Below, one piece after another: positions 54,279-62,651 of a stretch of DNA of 64,000 nt. The notes beneath the pieces were generated by a model, which made no database searches, was not told the DNA's origin, and saw nothing but the letters and a program-made list of their open reading frames with translations. The DNA comes from CALUVN01 sp944323595 (GTDB lineage: Bacteria; Cyanobacteriota; Vampirovibrionia; Gastranaerophilales; Gastranaerophilaceae): contig OZ006972.1 in assembly GCA_963931255.1 (NCBI GenBank), positions 1,860,001-1,924,000 on the forward strand, in the 5' to 3' direction. The translations under genes were made by a program, and so were the position numbers. The first letter of the stretch is position 1; each line of letters begins with the position of its first letter.

Positions 54279-55205
54279 TTATTTTTTACTGTAATTTTCA
54301 AGAGTGTTCCGGATTAAATTCTTCATTTTTATTTTGAAAGATTTTGGCGAGATTACTTCGCATTCAGTACCGTATCTCATTAATCGTTTTAAGAGTTCTC
54401 CGTGGTCTTCGTTTTTGTTGACTATAATCAGATGCCCTGCTTCGTCGTACCCTTTTGACGTTTCTCCATCTTTTAGTTTGTATGTTTTTGCCAATCGTGA
54501 TTTAAGTTTAAATACTACAGTCATGCTCAGGTAAGCTTCGCCTGATTTTGTGGGCAGCTGTATAATTTTTGTAATTTCATTAATCGGTATATCGCAAATT
54601 TCACGTGTTGATGTGTTAAAAACAGAAAAACATATTTTTCGTTTAAAATATTTTACCTCCTGCGGAGTTGCAGTTATTGTATTTTCATTATTTTCTTCAT
54701 TTCTGTAACTGATTTTAAGCTGCTGTTTTTCAATACAATATTGTTCGCATTCTTCAAGCAATTTTTTATATTCTGAAAAATAAAATTTAAAGCTGTAATC
54801 TGTATCTGATTCTGTTGTTTGAATTTTTGATTTTTCAGAATCCGGGATGAGCGCAGAGACTTTTTCCAGCAGTCCTGTAAAATTCTTTTTGTTTTTCCCG
54901 TTCGGAAATACTTCCATAAATTCTGTCAGAAGTTTGATAGTTTCAAGTTCATGTTTTGTTAAATCAAGTTTAAACAGAGGGTTTAGAAGATGGTATTTTT
55001 TATTATGTTTTTTAATTTTTAATCCGAATATTTTAAGAGTATTGAGATATTTATTTAGAGTCACGTTAGGATTATTTTTCCCCTCTTTGCTGTTGGAAAA
55101 AAGTTCTATGACGCTGTCGTAATCCGCTCTGTCTTCTGTGAGCATTTGCAGAAACTGAAACATTTTTACACATGAATCATTGTATTTTTCAGGAAGTTTA
55201 CTCAT
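54279..55205 (-). CDS. WYL-domain transcriptional regulator (second of pair)
   Basis: The 308-aa protein has an N-terminal helix-turn-helix (residues about 8-60), a central region with strands and then the WYL-type ligand domain and C-terminal extension ending GTECEVISPKSFKIKMKNLI. The KQQLKISYRNEENN stretch is the usual WYL entry (compare x-L-x-I-x-Y-x). It overlaps its partner gene by eight bases. Such pairs (PafBC-like) regulate DNA-damage or nucleic-acid-linked genes; the target here is unknown. Spacing to the queH 3' end is 21 bases (convergent). Confidence 0.75.
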   Translation of the reverse strand: MSKLPEKYNDSCVKMFQFLQMLTEDRADYDSVIELFSNSKEGKNNPNVTLNKYLNTLKIFGLKIKKHNKKYHLLNPLFKLDLTKHELETIKLLTEFMEVFPNGKNKKNFTGLLEKVSALIPDSEKSKIQTTESDTDYSFKFYFSEYKKLLEECEQYCIEKQQLKISYRNEENNENTITATPQEVKYFKRKICFSVFNTSTREICDIPINEITKIIQLPTKSGEAYLSMTVVFKLKSRLAKTYKLKDGETSKGYDEAGHLIIVNKNEDHGELLKRLMRYGTECEVISPKSFKIKMKNLIRNTLENYSKK

Positions 55206-56139
55206 CTTTTGCGTAAGCCTCCATCATTTGTTTCAGTGTACTAATAATTTCTTCTTTATAGCTATCAGGAGATAGAACTTCACATTTATCACCGTAGGAC
55301 AGAATTCTTTGAGTTATAAAGAATTTATTGGAATTTCTGATTTTTATTGTTGAAAATTCTTTATTCTGTTCAATCAGTTCTTCATTTTCCTGCAGCACAA
55401 CATCATCTTTATCGAGATGTAATTTGTAGACTACTTCAATTTCTTCCGGCTCTGATATGCTGGCATTTATTTCTGTTGCTGCAATTTCTATTATTCTGGA
55501 TACCAGATAGCTGCTGTATTTGTTATATTCAAAGCTTGTTCCGTAAAGGTATAGTTTGTGGTTTGTAAACTCAAGTTTGTCAGCCTTGACTTCAATATTT
55601 TTTATGCCGGAATTTGGAGAATTATATTTAATTATTATTGCATGTTTTCGCTTGCAGGCATTGAGAAGTCCGTTTAATAATTTTTTATCGATGGTGTAAA
55701 GTATTGATATGTTTTGCAGTGTTTCAAGATATTTTTCATTTTTAGAAATTTCTGCGAGTTTGAAAAAGAAGTTTTCAAGATAAATTAAATCTTCTACTGC
55801 AATATTTTTAGATATAGATTTATAGACTTTTGCAATGCTATTAATTTGCTCGTCTGTTATTTTGAATTCAAACGGGTTGTTCAAAAGTACATATTTGGAG
55901 CCCTGCGCTTTTTTAGTCCTTTCTATTTTGCATCCGATTCTTTCAAGCGAATTTATGTAAACTCTTAGTGTGTCAATGGAAATAGTTTCATGCAGATATG
56001 GATGGTTTGCAAAATGTTCATTTATTTCCTGATAAGTTTTAGGGGATTCAGCAAGCAGTGAAAAAAGCAGTAAAGCTTTGAATCCTGTAAAAGACATCAG
56101 ATTGTATGTCACAGTCTTTGTTTTAAGAAATTCTTTCAT
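55198..56139 (-). CDS. WYL-domain transcriptional regulator (first of pair)
   Basis: The 313-aa protein has the same organisation as the next gene: helix-turn-helix (SFTGFKALLLFSLLAESPKT, residues 16-35; TIDTLRVYINSLERIGCKIE near 55), linker helices, KRKHAIIIKYNSPNSGIKNI as WYL entry, and a C-terminal extension YGDKCEVLSPDSYKEEIIST. The two share the closing motif ...CEV-[IL]-SP-x-S-[FY]-K. It faces a 600-base gene-free region that contains a likely ncRNA. Its promoter presumably lies at 56140-56390. Confidence 0.75.
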   Translation of the reverse strand: MKEFLKTKTVTYNLMSFTGFKALLLFSLLAESPKTYQEINEHFANHPYLHETISIDTLRVYINSLERIGCKIERTKKAQGSKYVLLNNPFEFKITDEQINSIAKVYKSISKNIAVEDLIYLENFFFKLAEISKNEKYLETLQNISILYTIDKKLLNGLLNACKRKHAIIIKYNSPNSGIKNIEVKADKLEFTNHKLYLYGTSFEYNKYSSYLVSRIIEIAATEINASISEPEEIEVVYKLHLDKDDVVLQENEELIEQNKEFSTIKIRNSNKFFITQRILSYGDKCEVLSPDSYKEEIISTLKQMMEAYAKDE

Positions 56140-56390
56140 GTGCTCTCCCTTTCATATTAATAATACAATAAATCCTCTTTGAGTGTTAAATTGTTAAGCG
56201 AAATTCACTGTTTGCAAAACTTTCCGCAGCATGCTTTTTACATGACAGTAATTTTTTTAAGTCAATTAAAATTGTGTGAAATTTTACGTAATTTCATTAA
56301 AAAAACTTCATTAAGATTTAAGAACTTGAATTTTTTACGATTAAATCAGGGGGCATGGTCAATTGTTAATAATAATTAATTTTTTTTTAC
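56140..56390. other. AT-rich gene-free stretch upstream of the WYL pair
   Basis: About 250 bases with no convincing ORF. It is strongly A/T-rich with runs of A and T and should contain the promoter of the minus-strand WYL operon. I see no clear operator. The plus-strand frame at 56179-56379 has no ribosome binding site and reads as noise. Confidence 0.6.
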
Positions 56391-56419
56391 TTGTCAAACT
56401 TGTAACTTAGTTTTACAGT
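56391..56419 (+). promoter_or_regulatory. Sigma-70-type promoter of the candidate ncRNA
   Basis: TTGTCA (56391-56396), a 17-base spacer and TACAGT (56414-56419). Transcription would start near 56426-56428, at the 5' end of a stable helix. No ORF with a ribosome binding site follows. Confidence 0.6.
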
Positions 56420-56426
56420 AATTACA

Positions 56427-56743
56427 TAAGGACAGCAGAGGATAGTTAAACATCCGGTTCCTTAACAAGGTAAAGCTTAATAGAGAATGGCTGCCGGAAA
56501 GTACGTTACTATATTTAGAAAAATTGGACAGAAGAAAAAGAGGTGATGGCTTAACCAGTCCGTGTTCGGAGAGGAAGATTTGAGAAAAGACAGATTAATT
56601 AAACGGTTACAACTGCATGAGGTGTGAGTAGATTAGGGATATTTTTATTGGGAGATTTACAGGAGATAACTCCTTGGTTTTGGGATTAATAAAAAAACAG
56701 TTGTTAACTAAATTAAAAGCCTTGCCTGACGGCGGGCTTTTTT
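56427..56743 (+). ncRNA. Candidate structured non-coding RNA, about 315 nt, family unknown
   Basis: A promoter precedes and a strong terminator ends this stretch, and no plausible coding frame lies between. Visible pairings include AAGGA/TCCTT (56428-56432 with 56459-56463) enclosing GGAT/ATCC (56440-56443 with 56452-56455); TGG/CCA (56547-56549 with 56555-56557); and AGGAG/CTCCT (56661-56665 with 56670-56674, loop ATAA). GGAC 56526-56529 can pair with GTCC 56558-56561, competing with the TCCG/CGGA hairpin at 56559-56570. It lacks the core motifs of RNase P RNA, tmRNA, SRP RNA and the riboswitches I know. It could be an independent sRNA, a 6S-like RNA or an unrecognised class. Confidence 0.6.
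56715..56743 (+). terminator. Terminator of the candidate ncRNA
   Basis: AAAAGCC (56715-56721) pairs with GGCTTTT (56735-56741), with inner GCC/GGC pairs (56724-56726 with 56731-56733) around loop TGAC, ending in a run of six T. It lies 14 bases before the anmK ATG. Confidence 0.85.
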
Positions 56744-56750
56744 GTATTAT
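56722..56750 (+). promoter_or_regulatory. Candidate anmK promoter inside the terminator
   Basis: TTGCCT (56722-56727), 17 bases and TATTAT (56745-56750) would place the transcription start on the ATG at 56757. The -35 element is part of the terminator hairpin. Confidence 0.4.
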
Positions 56751-56756
56751 TATTCT

Positions 56757-57893
56757 ATGCGTGATGAACTTGAGAGTAAGAAAATTATCGGATTAATGTC
56801 AGGTACTTCCTGTGACAGTATTGATGCCGGATTGTGTGTTGTTCACCCTGATTTGAGCTGTGAACTTATTCAGGGCATTAATTACAAATATCCCGAGCAT
56901 ATCAGAGCAAAACTTTTTCAAATTTTTAGAGGTGAAGCTTCCGTCAAAGATTTGTGCCAGATGAATTTTGCTGTCGGAAAATGTTTTGCTGATGCGTGTA
57001 AAGTTTTGATATCCGAGCATGGCAAACCTGATTTTATTTCCAGTCACGGACAGACTGTTTATCACTTTCCGTTTGATGAAAAACTGGATAATATTTCGCT
57101 GAAAAGTACATTTCAAATTGGTGAAAGTTCTGTTATTTCTGAAGAAACCGGTTGTGACGTGATTTCAAATTTCAGAGAAGCCGATATTGCAGCCGGCGGA
57201 GAGGGGGCTCCTCTTGTTTGTTTTGCAGATGAAAAATGGTTTAAGACTACAGATAAGAATATCGCAGTTCAAAATATTGGCGGAATTTCTAATGTAACAG
57301 TTTTAGGCAAAGATTTTGATACTTTTGGTTTTGATACAGGTCTTGGAAATATCATGATTGACTACTGTATGAATAAATTCTTTTCAAAACCTTATGACAG
57401 AGACGGTGAAGTCGCAAAGTCGGGTAATGTTGTCGAAAGCTGGCTTGATTGTTTATTACAGGATGAATATTATTTTAAAGCACCGCCAAAAACTACCGGA
57501 AGAGAATATTTTTCTCCGCGTTATATTGAAAACGCTTTAAAGTTTGCGCCCGATAGTAAGGCTGATATCATTGCTACAGTAACAGCATTAACTGCAAAAA
57601 CTATCGCGTCAGCTTATGAAAGATTTGTATATCCGGTAGCGCCGATTGATGAAGTTATTGTTGGCGGCGGCGGAGCGTATAATCCTGTTTTGATGAAGTT
57701 TTTGAAATCCTATCTTCCGGATACTGTTATCCTTAAAACCCATGAGGACTATAGTATTTCTAATAACTTTAAGGAAGTCATGGCTTTTGCACTTCTGGGA
57801 TACTGTACATACTATCATATACCTAATAATCTTCCTTGCTGTACCGGCGCAAAAAAACGTGTTGTTATGGGCAAGTTTACCTCGCTTTATTAA
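56757..57893 (+). CDS. anmK: Anhydro-N-acetylmuramic acid kinase
   Basis: AnmK phosphorylates and opens 1,6-anhydroMurNAc released during cell-wall turnover, feeding MurNAc-6-phosphate into recycling. The 378-aa protein starts MRDELESKKIIGLMSGTSCDSIDAG, where GLMSGTSCDSID is the ATP-binding signature. It also has SSHGQTVYHFP, SNFREADIAAGGEGAPLV and GGGGAYNPVLMKFL. I chose 56757 over an upstream in-frame TTG (56742); neither has a Shine-Dalgarno sequence. Length is typical. murQ and other recycling genes are not next to it. Confidence 0.94.
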   Translation: MRDELESKKIIGLMSGTSCDSIDAGLCVVHPDLSCELIQGINYKYPEHIRAKLFQIFRGEASVKDLCQMNFAVGKCFADACKVLISEHGKPDFISSHGQTVYHFPFDEKLDNISLKSTFQIGESSVISEETGCDVISNFREADIAAGGEGAPLVCFADEKWFKTTDKNIAVQNIGGISNVTVLGKDFDTFGFDTGLGNIMIDYCMNKFFSKPYDRDGEVAKSGNVVESWLDCLLQDEYYFKAPPKTTGREYFSPRYIENALKFAPDSKADIIATVTALTAKTIASAYERFVYPVAPIDEVIVGGGGAYNPVLMKFLKSYLPDTVILKTHEDYSISNNFKEVMAFALLGYCTYYHIPNNLPCCTGAKKRVVMGKFTSLY

Positions 57894-57985
57894 GTTTTAT
57901 TAACGGATATTGTTTCTGGAGTCAATTTATATTATTTACATATTTTATCTTTGTTGTAAAAATCAAAATAAGGAGTTAAATTTCA

Positions 57986-58309
57986 ATGATTAAACCAACA
58001 GTTTCAAATGAATTTATTATGGATGGACAGATGCTTGCTAAAAATGCGATTAAAAAAATGCAAAAAGCTGTTTCAGATGAAAAAATGTTTCCGGATGGCG
58101 TACAAGAAAGCTATATTCCAAAAGATAAATTTATGCTTACAAGCCCTCAATTCCTGCAGGAAAATTATAATAATGCACGTAAATATATGGATATGTTTGC
58201 ACTAAATTCTTACAATCAGACTATAAATCCGGCTGCTCTTACTAAAAAAGCTGAAGCAACTGTCGGAGAAAAGTTAGATATAGTGAGTGATGGTCACTTC
58301 TGGGGCTAA
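57986..58309 (+). CDS. Small unknown protein A, 107 aa, with GH-x-x-G tail
   Basis: No known family. The protein is mostly helical and hydrophilic, with no signal peptide or membrane segment. AAGGAG lies about ten bases before the ATG. It ends VGEKLDIVSDGHFWG. The next small gene ends VGQKLDIVEGHMFG, and both have a (T/F)SP(Q/R)-x3-EN segment 25 to 45 residues from the end. Position between anmK and nnrD gives no hint of role. The shared C-terminal tail suggests a recognition or targeting signal. Confidence 0.7.
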   Translation: MIKPTVSNEFIMDGQMLAKNAIKKMQKAVSDEKMFPDGVQESYIPKDKFMLTSPQFLQENYNNARKYMDMFALNSYNQTINPAALTKKAEATVGEKLDIVSDGHFWG

Positions 58310-58327
58310 TAATTATAATATTTTTAT

Positions 58328-58380
58328 AAAAATAGTCTAATCCTTTAGGATAGTTTTTCCAAAAAAGGTTGGCTATTTTT
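58328..58380 (+). terminator. Branched terminator after small protein A
   Basis: An 8-bp outer helix (AAAAATAG at 58328-58335, CTATTTTT at 58373-58380) encloses two small hairpins, TCC/GGA near 58341 and CC/GG near 58359, and is followed by more T. Confidence 0.6.
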
Positions 58381-58501
58381 TTTATTTGTGTTAGTATATA
58401 GTCCCAGTTAATATTTAGTTTGAAAAAAATTTTTCTGCAGATGGCAAAATTTATTTTTTACGAACATTAATATAACTGACAATTAACAAAGGAGATAAAA
58501 A

Positions 58502-58774
58502 ATGTCAATGATTCAAAAAATTCAACCACAAGTTACAAACGCTGCAAAAAAAGCATATCAATATCTCGGACCTGATCATGTTTTTTCAGCAAAAGAAATT
58601 AAAGAAGCTGCTGAATTAGCAAAAAGTGCTGCAAAACCGCAGCCTGTAAAAACTGCTGAATATTTCAGCCCGCGTGCAATTATTGAAAACGTTGAAAAAT
58701 TCAACCATGCTACTACTGACAAAGCTGTAGTTGGTCAAAAATTAGATATCGTTGAAGGTCACATGTTTGGTTAA
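58502..58774 (+). CDS. Small unknown protein B, 90 aa, with GH-x-x-G tail
   Basis: This is a second small hydrophilic helical protein with AAAGGAG before its ATG. It shares with the 107-aa protein the C-terminal block VGQKLDIVEGHMFG and the YFSPRAIIEN segment. The rest is alanine- and lysine-rich and not alike. It overlaps the convergent nnrD by four bases. The pair looks like a recent or slowly diverging duplication with strong constraint on the last 14-16 residues. Function unknown. Confidence 0.7.
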   Translation: MSMIQKIQPQVTNAAKKAYQYLGPDHVFSAKEIKEAAELAKSAAKPQPVKTAEYFSPRAIIENVEKFNHATTDKAVVGQKLDIVEGHMFG

Positions 58775-59577
58775 TCTTTAATCAAACTTTTGAACGCATA
58801 AGGAATGTACCTGATCTGGTCGGAAGCTAAAACTCCGTACTCGGTCAGGTCATTTTTTGCGATATCTCCAGTTAAACCGTGAATATACACACCAAGGCAG
58901 GCTGCATCATAGGCTTGCATTTTTTGTGCTAATAATGCTGAAATTATACCTGTTAAAACATCGCCGCTTCCTGATTTTGCAAGTGCACTGTTGCCGGTTG
59001 TATTGTAATAAATTTCGTTATTTGTACTGCATACTATTGTTCTGTGTGATTTAAGTACGGTGATGCAGTTATATTTTTTAGTAATCTCTTTCGCGCTTTC
59101 TTCCATATTATTTAGAACATTTTCAAGGGGTGTTTGTAAAAGTCGTGAAGCTTCTTTCGGGTGTGGTGTTAAAATTACAGTAGGCGGAAGCACAGGATTT
59201 TCAAGTTTTGATAATATATTCAGTCCGTCAGCATCAATTACTGTCGGCAGTTTAGATATTGTTATTGCTTTTTTGAATAATTCAACAGCCTCGTCAGAAG
59301 TTGAGAGTCCGCATCCGATTGCTAAAACATCTGCTGTTTTAATTACATTTTCAAGTTCCTCAACAGGAGCAAAGATAACTTCAGGTGCAAGTCTTGCAAC
59401 TGCTCTGAGTACAGTATCTTCGCTTAAAAGCTGAACGTAGCCGCATCCGCTTCTAAGTGCCGCAAGTGACGATAAGCAGGCGGCTCCTGACATATATTTT
59501 GAGCCTGCTATATTTAAAACTTTTCCGTATGTTCCTTTGTTTGAATTTTCTTTTCTTTGTGGCAGTTTAAAGTCCAT
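58771..59577 (-). CDS. nnrD: ADP-dependent NAD(P)H-hydrate dehydratase
   Basis: NnrD repairs hydrated NAD(P)H using ADP. The 268-aa protein has the ribokinase-like fold motifs of the family: NKGTYGKVLNIAGSKYMSGA, LTPHPKEASRLL, and NSALAKSGSGDVLTGIISAL with the catalytic Asp in GSGDVL. The NnrE epimerase domain, often fused at the N-terminus, is absent. Its start overlaps trmL by 11 bases. Confidence 0.93.
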   Translation of the reverse strand: MDFKLPQRKENSNKGTYGKVLNIAGSKYMSGAACLSSLAALRSGCGYVQLLSEDTVLRAVARLAPEVIFAPVEELENVIKTADVLAIGCGLSTSDEAVELFKKAITISKLPTVIDADGLNILSKLENPVLPPTVILTPHPKEASRLLQTPLENVLNNMEESAKEITKKYNCITVLKSHRTIVCSTNNEIYYNTTGNSALAKSGSGDVLTGIISALLAQKMQAYDAACLGVYIHGLTGDIAKNDLTEYGVLASDQIRYIPYAFKSLIKD

Positions 59578-60016
59578 TTTGGCGTATTACCTCGTATGCG
59601 ACAATTGCAACAGAATTGGAAAGATTCAGGCTCCTTTGTCCCTCTTTCATCGGAATAGTCAATGCCGTGTCTTTTTCTACATATTCTTTCGGGAGACCTC
59701 TTGTTTCCGGGCCGAATACCAGAAAATCTCCGTCCTGAAATTTTACATCTGTATATTTGCGATTTGTTTTTGTTGTCAGATAATAAAAATTAGCAGACTT
59801 GTTTGCCTCAAGCAATTCCTCCATAGTATCAATTTTATGCAAATCGACACTGTCCCAGTAGTCTAATCCTGCACGTTTTGTATATTTGCTTGATAGTGAA
59901 AAACCTAATTTCCCGACAAGATATAAACTTGCGCCGGTGCATGCGCATAGTCTTGCTATATTACCTGTATTTTGAGGTATTTCAGGTTCATAAAGTACTA
60001 TATTAAGCTTTGCCAT
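59567..60016 (-). CDS. trmL: tRNA (cytidine/uridine-34-2'-O-)-methyltransferase
   Basis: TrmL methylates the wobble ribose of certain leucine tRNAs. The 149-aa SPOUT enzyme has EPEIPQNTGNIARLCACTGA at the N-terminus, FGPETRGLP and IPMKEGQRSLNLSNSVAI (SAM-binding knot). It overlaps both neighbours: 14 bases with the CDP-alcohol phosphotransferase gene and 11 with nnrD. Confidence 0.95.
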   Translation of the reverse strand: MAKLNIVLYEPEIPQNTGNIARLCACTGASLYLVGKLGFSLSSKYTKRAGLDYWDSVDLHKIDTMEELLEANKSANFYYLTTKTNRKYTDVKFQDGDFLVFGPETRGLPKEYVEKDTALTIPMKEGQRSLNLSNSVAIVAYEVIRQNGL

Positions 60017-60617
60017 TTTTTGCGTTCTCGAATAATTTCCCGCTTTCCAGTACTACCGGAATTCCTCTTACCACACAGAAGATAATTGCAATCCATGCCA
60101 GTACAATCGCAACTGTATTAATAGTTTCATAGTGTTCAAAAATTTCTATTCCCGGTGTATTGGCAACTATGAGTAATATGAAAGCAGCAACTTTTGCAAC
60201 CGCATAACTGATTCTTGTAATCTTAGAAGAGCAAATCAACTGTCCCCACTTGCTGCTTTGCATACTTTTTGCCCCAAATGCTGTGTAACCTTGTGCCAGA
60301 GCAACACTTCTGAGGCTGTCTGTTACAAATGCTCTTGTGACACATATCAGCGGAAATAGTATATTAATCCAGCCCAGAACGGCAAAGACTATCCAGTATG
60401 AGGCTTCTACAATTCTGTCACCCATAATATCGAGCACGGAGCCGAGATCGGAAGATTCATTAAATTTTCTTGCTATATATCCGTCTAAGCCGTCAAGTGC
60501 AAATGCGATTGCCGTAAGTAATAAAGCAAGTGCATAGCCAAGAGTTGTTCTCCAAAATAGTAAATATATCGCTAAAAATGCAACAAATATTCTGAATATA
60601 GAAATAAAATTTGCCAT
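60003..60617 (-). CDS. CDP-alcohol phosphatidyltransferase family protein
   Basis: This inner-membrane enzyme attaches an alcohol head group to a CDP-activated lipid (for example phosphatidylglycerophosphate synthesis). The 204-aa protein has the family motif with metal-binding aspartates: DGLDGYIARKF (D-G-x2-A-R) then GSVLDIMGDRI (G-x3-D-x3-D). About five hydrophobic helices surround it. The exact substrate cannot be told; a PgsA role is possible. GAGGTG precedes the start. It is followed by overlapping trmL. Confidence 0.88.
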   Translation of the reverse strand: MANFISIFRIFVAFLAIYLLFWRTTLGYALALLLTAIAFALDGLDGYIARKFNESSDLGSVLDIMGDRIVEASYWIVFAVLGWINILFPLICVTRAFVTDSLRSVALAQGYTAFGAKSMQSSKWGQLICSSKITRISYAVAKVAAFILLIVANTPGIEIFEHYETINTVAIVLAWIAIIFCVVRGIPVVLESGKLFENAKNGKA

Positions 60618-60639
60618 AATATCACCTCTTCAAATTAAT

Positions 60640-61638
60640 TTATTTTTTAAGTCTGGAAAGCGCAAAGTTAACTTCATCCAAATTCTTTACTCTGTCTCCA
60701 AGCATAATTTTTTCAGCTTCTTCAAGAATATGAGTTACCATAAATCCGTTATCTCCGTCAGAACGTGCTTTTTTGCCTGTTTCGCAGCAGCTGATAAAGT
60801 GCTGGCATTCAAGTTTAAGCGGTTCTATTTCAAGATAGTCCAGTTTAATATTTTGTGTATTATCTTTTACAAAGTTATCGAAAATTACAAGTTTATTTTC
60901 CGCAACAGTATCATCAAGAATTGCAGTGGCTTTAGTTCCTCTGACAAGCAGAGTGACGTGTTTTTTCGGCGTAATCCAGCTGTCAGAAATATGTCCGATG
61001 ACACCGTCTTCAAATAAAATGCCTAAATGGGTTATATCCATAATGTCATTGCGTTCGGAAGAACAGCCGATTGCAGAAATAATTCTTACCGGTTCTTTGC
61101 CTGTTACATAACTAATCATTGATACATCATGCGGTGCTAAATCCCACATTACGCTTCTGTCATTTTTGAAATAGTTAACATTGAGTCTGTCGCTTTGTGC
61201 GTATACAATATCACCAAGAACTCCTTCTTCGACAAGCATTTTCAATCTGTTTACAGCCGGATGGTACAAGAGCAGGTGACCTACCATAAGAACAAGCCCT
61301 TTGCTGTCGGCAAGTTCTTTTAAAGCTTTTGCTTCGCTGGCTACTGTTGAAATTGGTTTTTCAACGTAAACGTGTTTGCCGGCCTCAAGCATTGCTTTAA
61401 CCATTTTAAAGTGCGTGTGGCTCGGAGTTACAACTGCAACAGCCGTAATTTCTTTGCTGTTGATAATGTCATTGTAATCTTTTGTTACATTAACATTTTT
61501 GTATTGCTCGGTAACTTTTTTTAAATTTTCTTCATCAATATCGCATACCGTATCTAAAACATTGAGATTGTAAAAATTGCGGACAATATTTCTTCCCCAC
61601 ACTCCGCATCCTATTACAGCTATTCTTTGGTGATTCAT
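60640..61638 (-). CDS. Gfo/Idh/MocA family oxidoreductase
   Basis: This is an NAD(P)-dependent sugar oxidoreductase family member. The start at 61638 is chosen because AAGGG lies about eight bases upstream, giving 332 residues. The Rossmann fold GCGVWGRN (residue about 8), the VEKPIST catalytic-lysine motif, and the MWDLAPHDVSMI region (active-site His) are visible. In this neighbourhood, between a glycosyltransferase and a lipid gene, a role in envelope sugar (for example UDP-sugar) modification is plausible. Confidence 0.85.
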   Translation of the reverse strand: MNHQRIAVIGCGVWGRNIVRNFYNLNVLDTVCDIDEENLKKVTEQYKNVNVTKDYNDIINSKEITAVAVVTPSHTHFKMVKAMLEAGKHVYVEKPISTVASEAKALKELADSKGLVLMVGHLLLYHPAVNRLKMLVEEGVLGDIVYAQSDRLNVNYFKNDRSVMWDLAPHDVSMISYVTGKEPVRIISAIGCSSERNDIMDITHLGILFEDGVIGHISDSWITPKKHVTLLVRGTKATAILDDTVAENKLVIFDNFVKDNTQNIKLDYLEIEPLKLECQHFISCCETGKKARSDGDNGFMVTHILEEAEKIMLGDRVKNLDEVNFALSRLKK

Positions 61639-61727
61639 GTTTGACCCTTTATTAAATGTATTTATCAATAATATTATATTACGCGAAAAAATGGCATTGC
61701 AAATATTTAAATAACTTTTACATTATT

Positions 61728-62621
61728 TTATTGTATTGGTCTTTGTTGTTGTGCCTGTTGATCCGCTTGCATTTGCAGTGCCTGAACTCTTAATCTGTGC
61801 ATTTGTTCACATTTTTGGTAGAACAGCTGCGAATCTTCCGGAACAAAACGTGTCGCGAGTTTTTCCAGAAGTCCTCTCGGAAATAGTGATTCTGTTACCA
61901 TTTTGGTTAGTGTTTGTTCATTAAGCGGATACAGATTTCTGTAGTTTTTAAAATACAGAAGTTTTGTTTCCTCTTCTACACGTTTCGGATTTTGATAACT
62001 TTTGTCGCTGAGTTTATAGGTAACATAATTAGTATCAAAATATATACCTTTGTATTTTTTTAACATAATTTTGATTACCATATCAAACTCTGCCATAATT
62101 TTATATTTTTCGTCAAAGTAGTTTTCTTTTTCAAGCATAGATTTTCTGAAAAACATTGCCTGTCTTGCACATGGCATTACCTGAAAACAGTTGAACATTG
62201 ACGGTACAAAAAGGAATGTAAACCCCTCTGGGTGTCTGCAGTATGCAGGTGCAAATGTAAAATCAGCGTTTTCCGCTTCCAGAATATTCACAATGTCATA
62301 AATTGAAGTTATGTCGTGGATAAAATCATCGCAGCTCAGAAACGTTACATATTTCCCTTTTGCTCTCATTATCCCTTTATTAAGCGCATTGTACTTTCCT
62401 GTATCTTTTTCCGAATAGAAATTCAGGTATTCTTTATTTTTCAAATCCTTTAAAAGTTCGACGGTATCATCATCCGAACCTCCGTCTATTACCAGAAATT
62501 CAATATTAGGATATGTTTGCAGCTCCAATAGAGAGAGCAGCAGGTTAAAATCATCTATTTTGTCATTCTCTACTAAATTTTTTACCGGTGTAATTACCGA
62601 TACTAAAGGTTGGTCATCCAT
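61728..62621 (-). CDS. Family 2 glycosyltransferase
   Basis: The 297-aa protein starts at 62621 (GGAG six bases upstream; an earlier TTG lies upstream in frame). It has a GT-A fold with SVITPVKNLVEND, VIDGGSDDDTVELL (nucleotide-sugar binding), GKYVTFLSCDDF (the DxD-like aspartates) and YNALNKGIMRAKGKY. It ends in a Gln-rich tail (MQADQQAQQQRPIQ). It likely adds sugar to an envelope polysaccharide; substrate unknown. Confidence 0.88.
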   Translation of the reverse strand: MDDQPLVSVITPVKNLVENDKIDDFNLLLSLLELQTYPNIEFLVIDGGSDDDTVELLKDLKNKEYLNFYSEKDTGKYNALNKGIMRAKGKYVTFLSCDDFIHDITSIYDIVNILEAENADFTFAPAYCRHPEGFTFLFVPSMFNCFQVMPCARQAMFFRKSMLEKENYFDEKYKIMAEFDMVIKIMLKKYKGIYFDTNYVTYKLSDKSYQNPKRVEEETKLLYFKNYRNLYPLNEQTLTKMVTESLFPRGLLEKLATRFVPEDSQLFYQKCEQMHRLRVQALQMQADQQAQQQRPIQ

Positions 62622-62651
62622 AGCTTCTCCGTTTTTCAAAATTATAGCATA

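Noticed and set aside
56179..56379. 66-aa ORF in the gap before the ncRNA
   Set aside because: No ribosome binding site, AT-rich composition and no family similarity.
56427..56743. RNase P RNA, because GACAGAAG...GGCTTA and GGAAAG segments resemble conserved parts
   Set aside because: The segments lie in the wrong order and distance, and the P4 pairing partner is missing.
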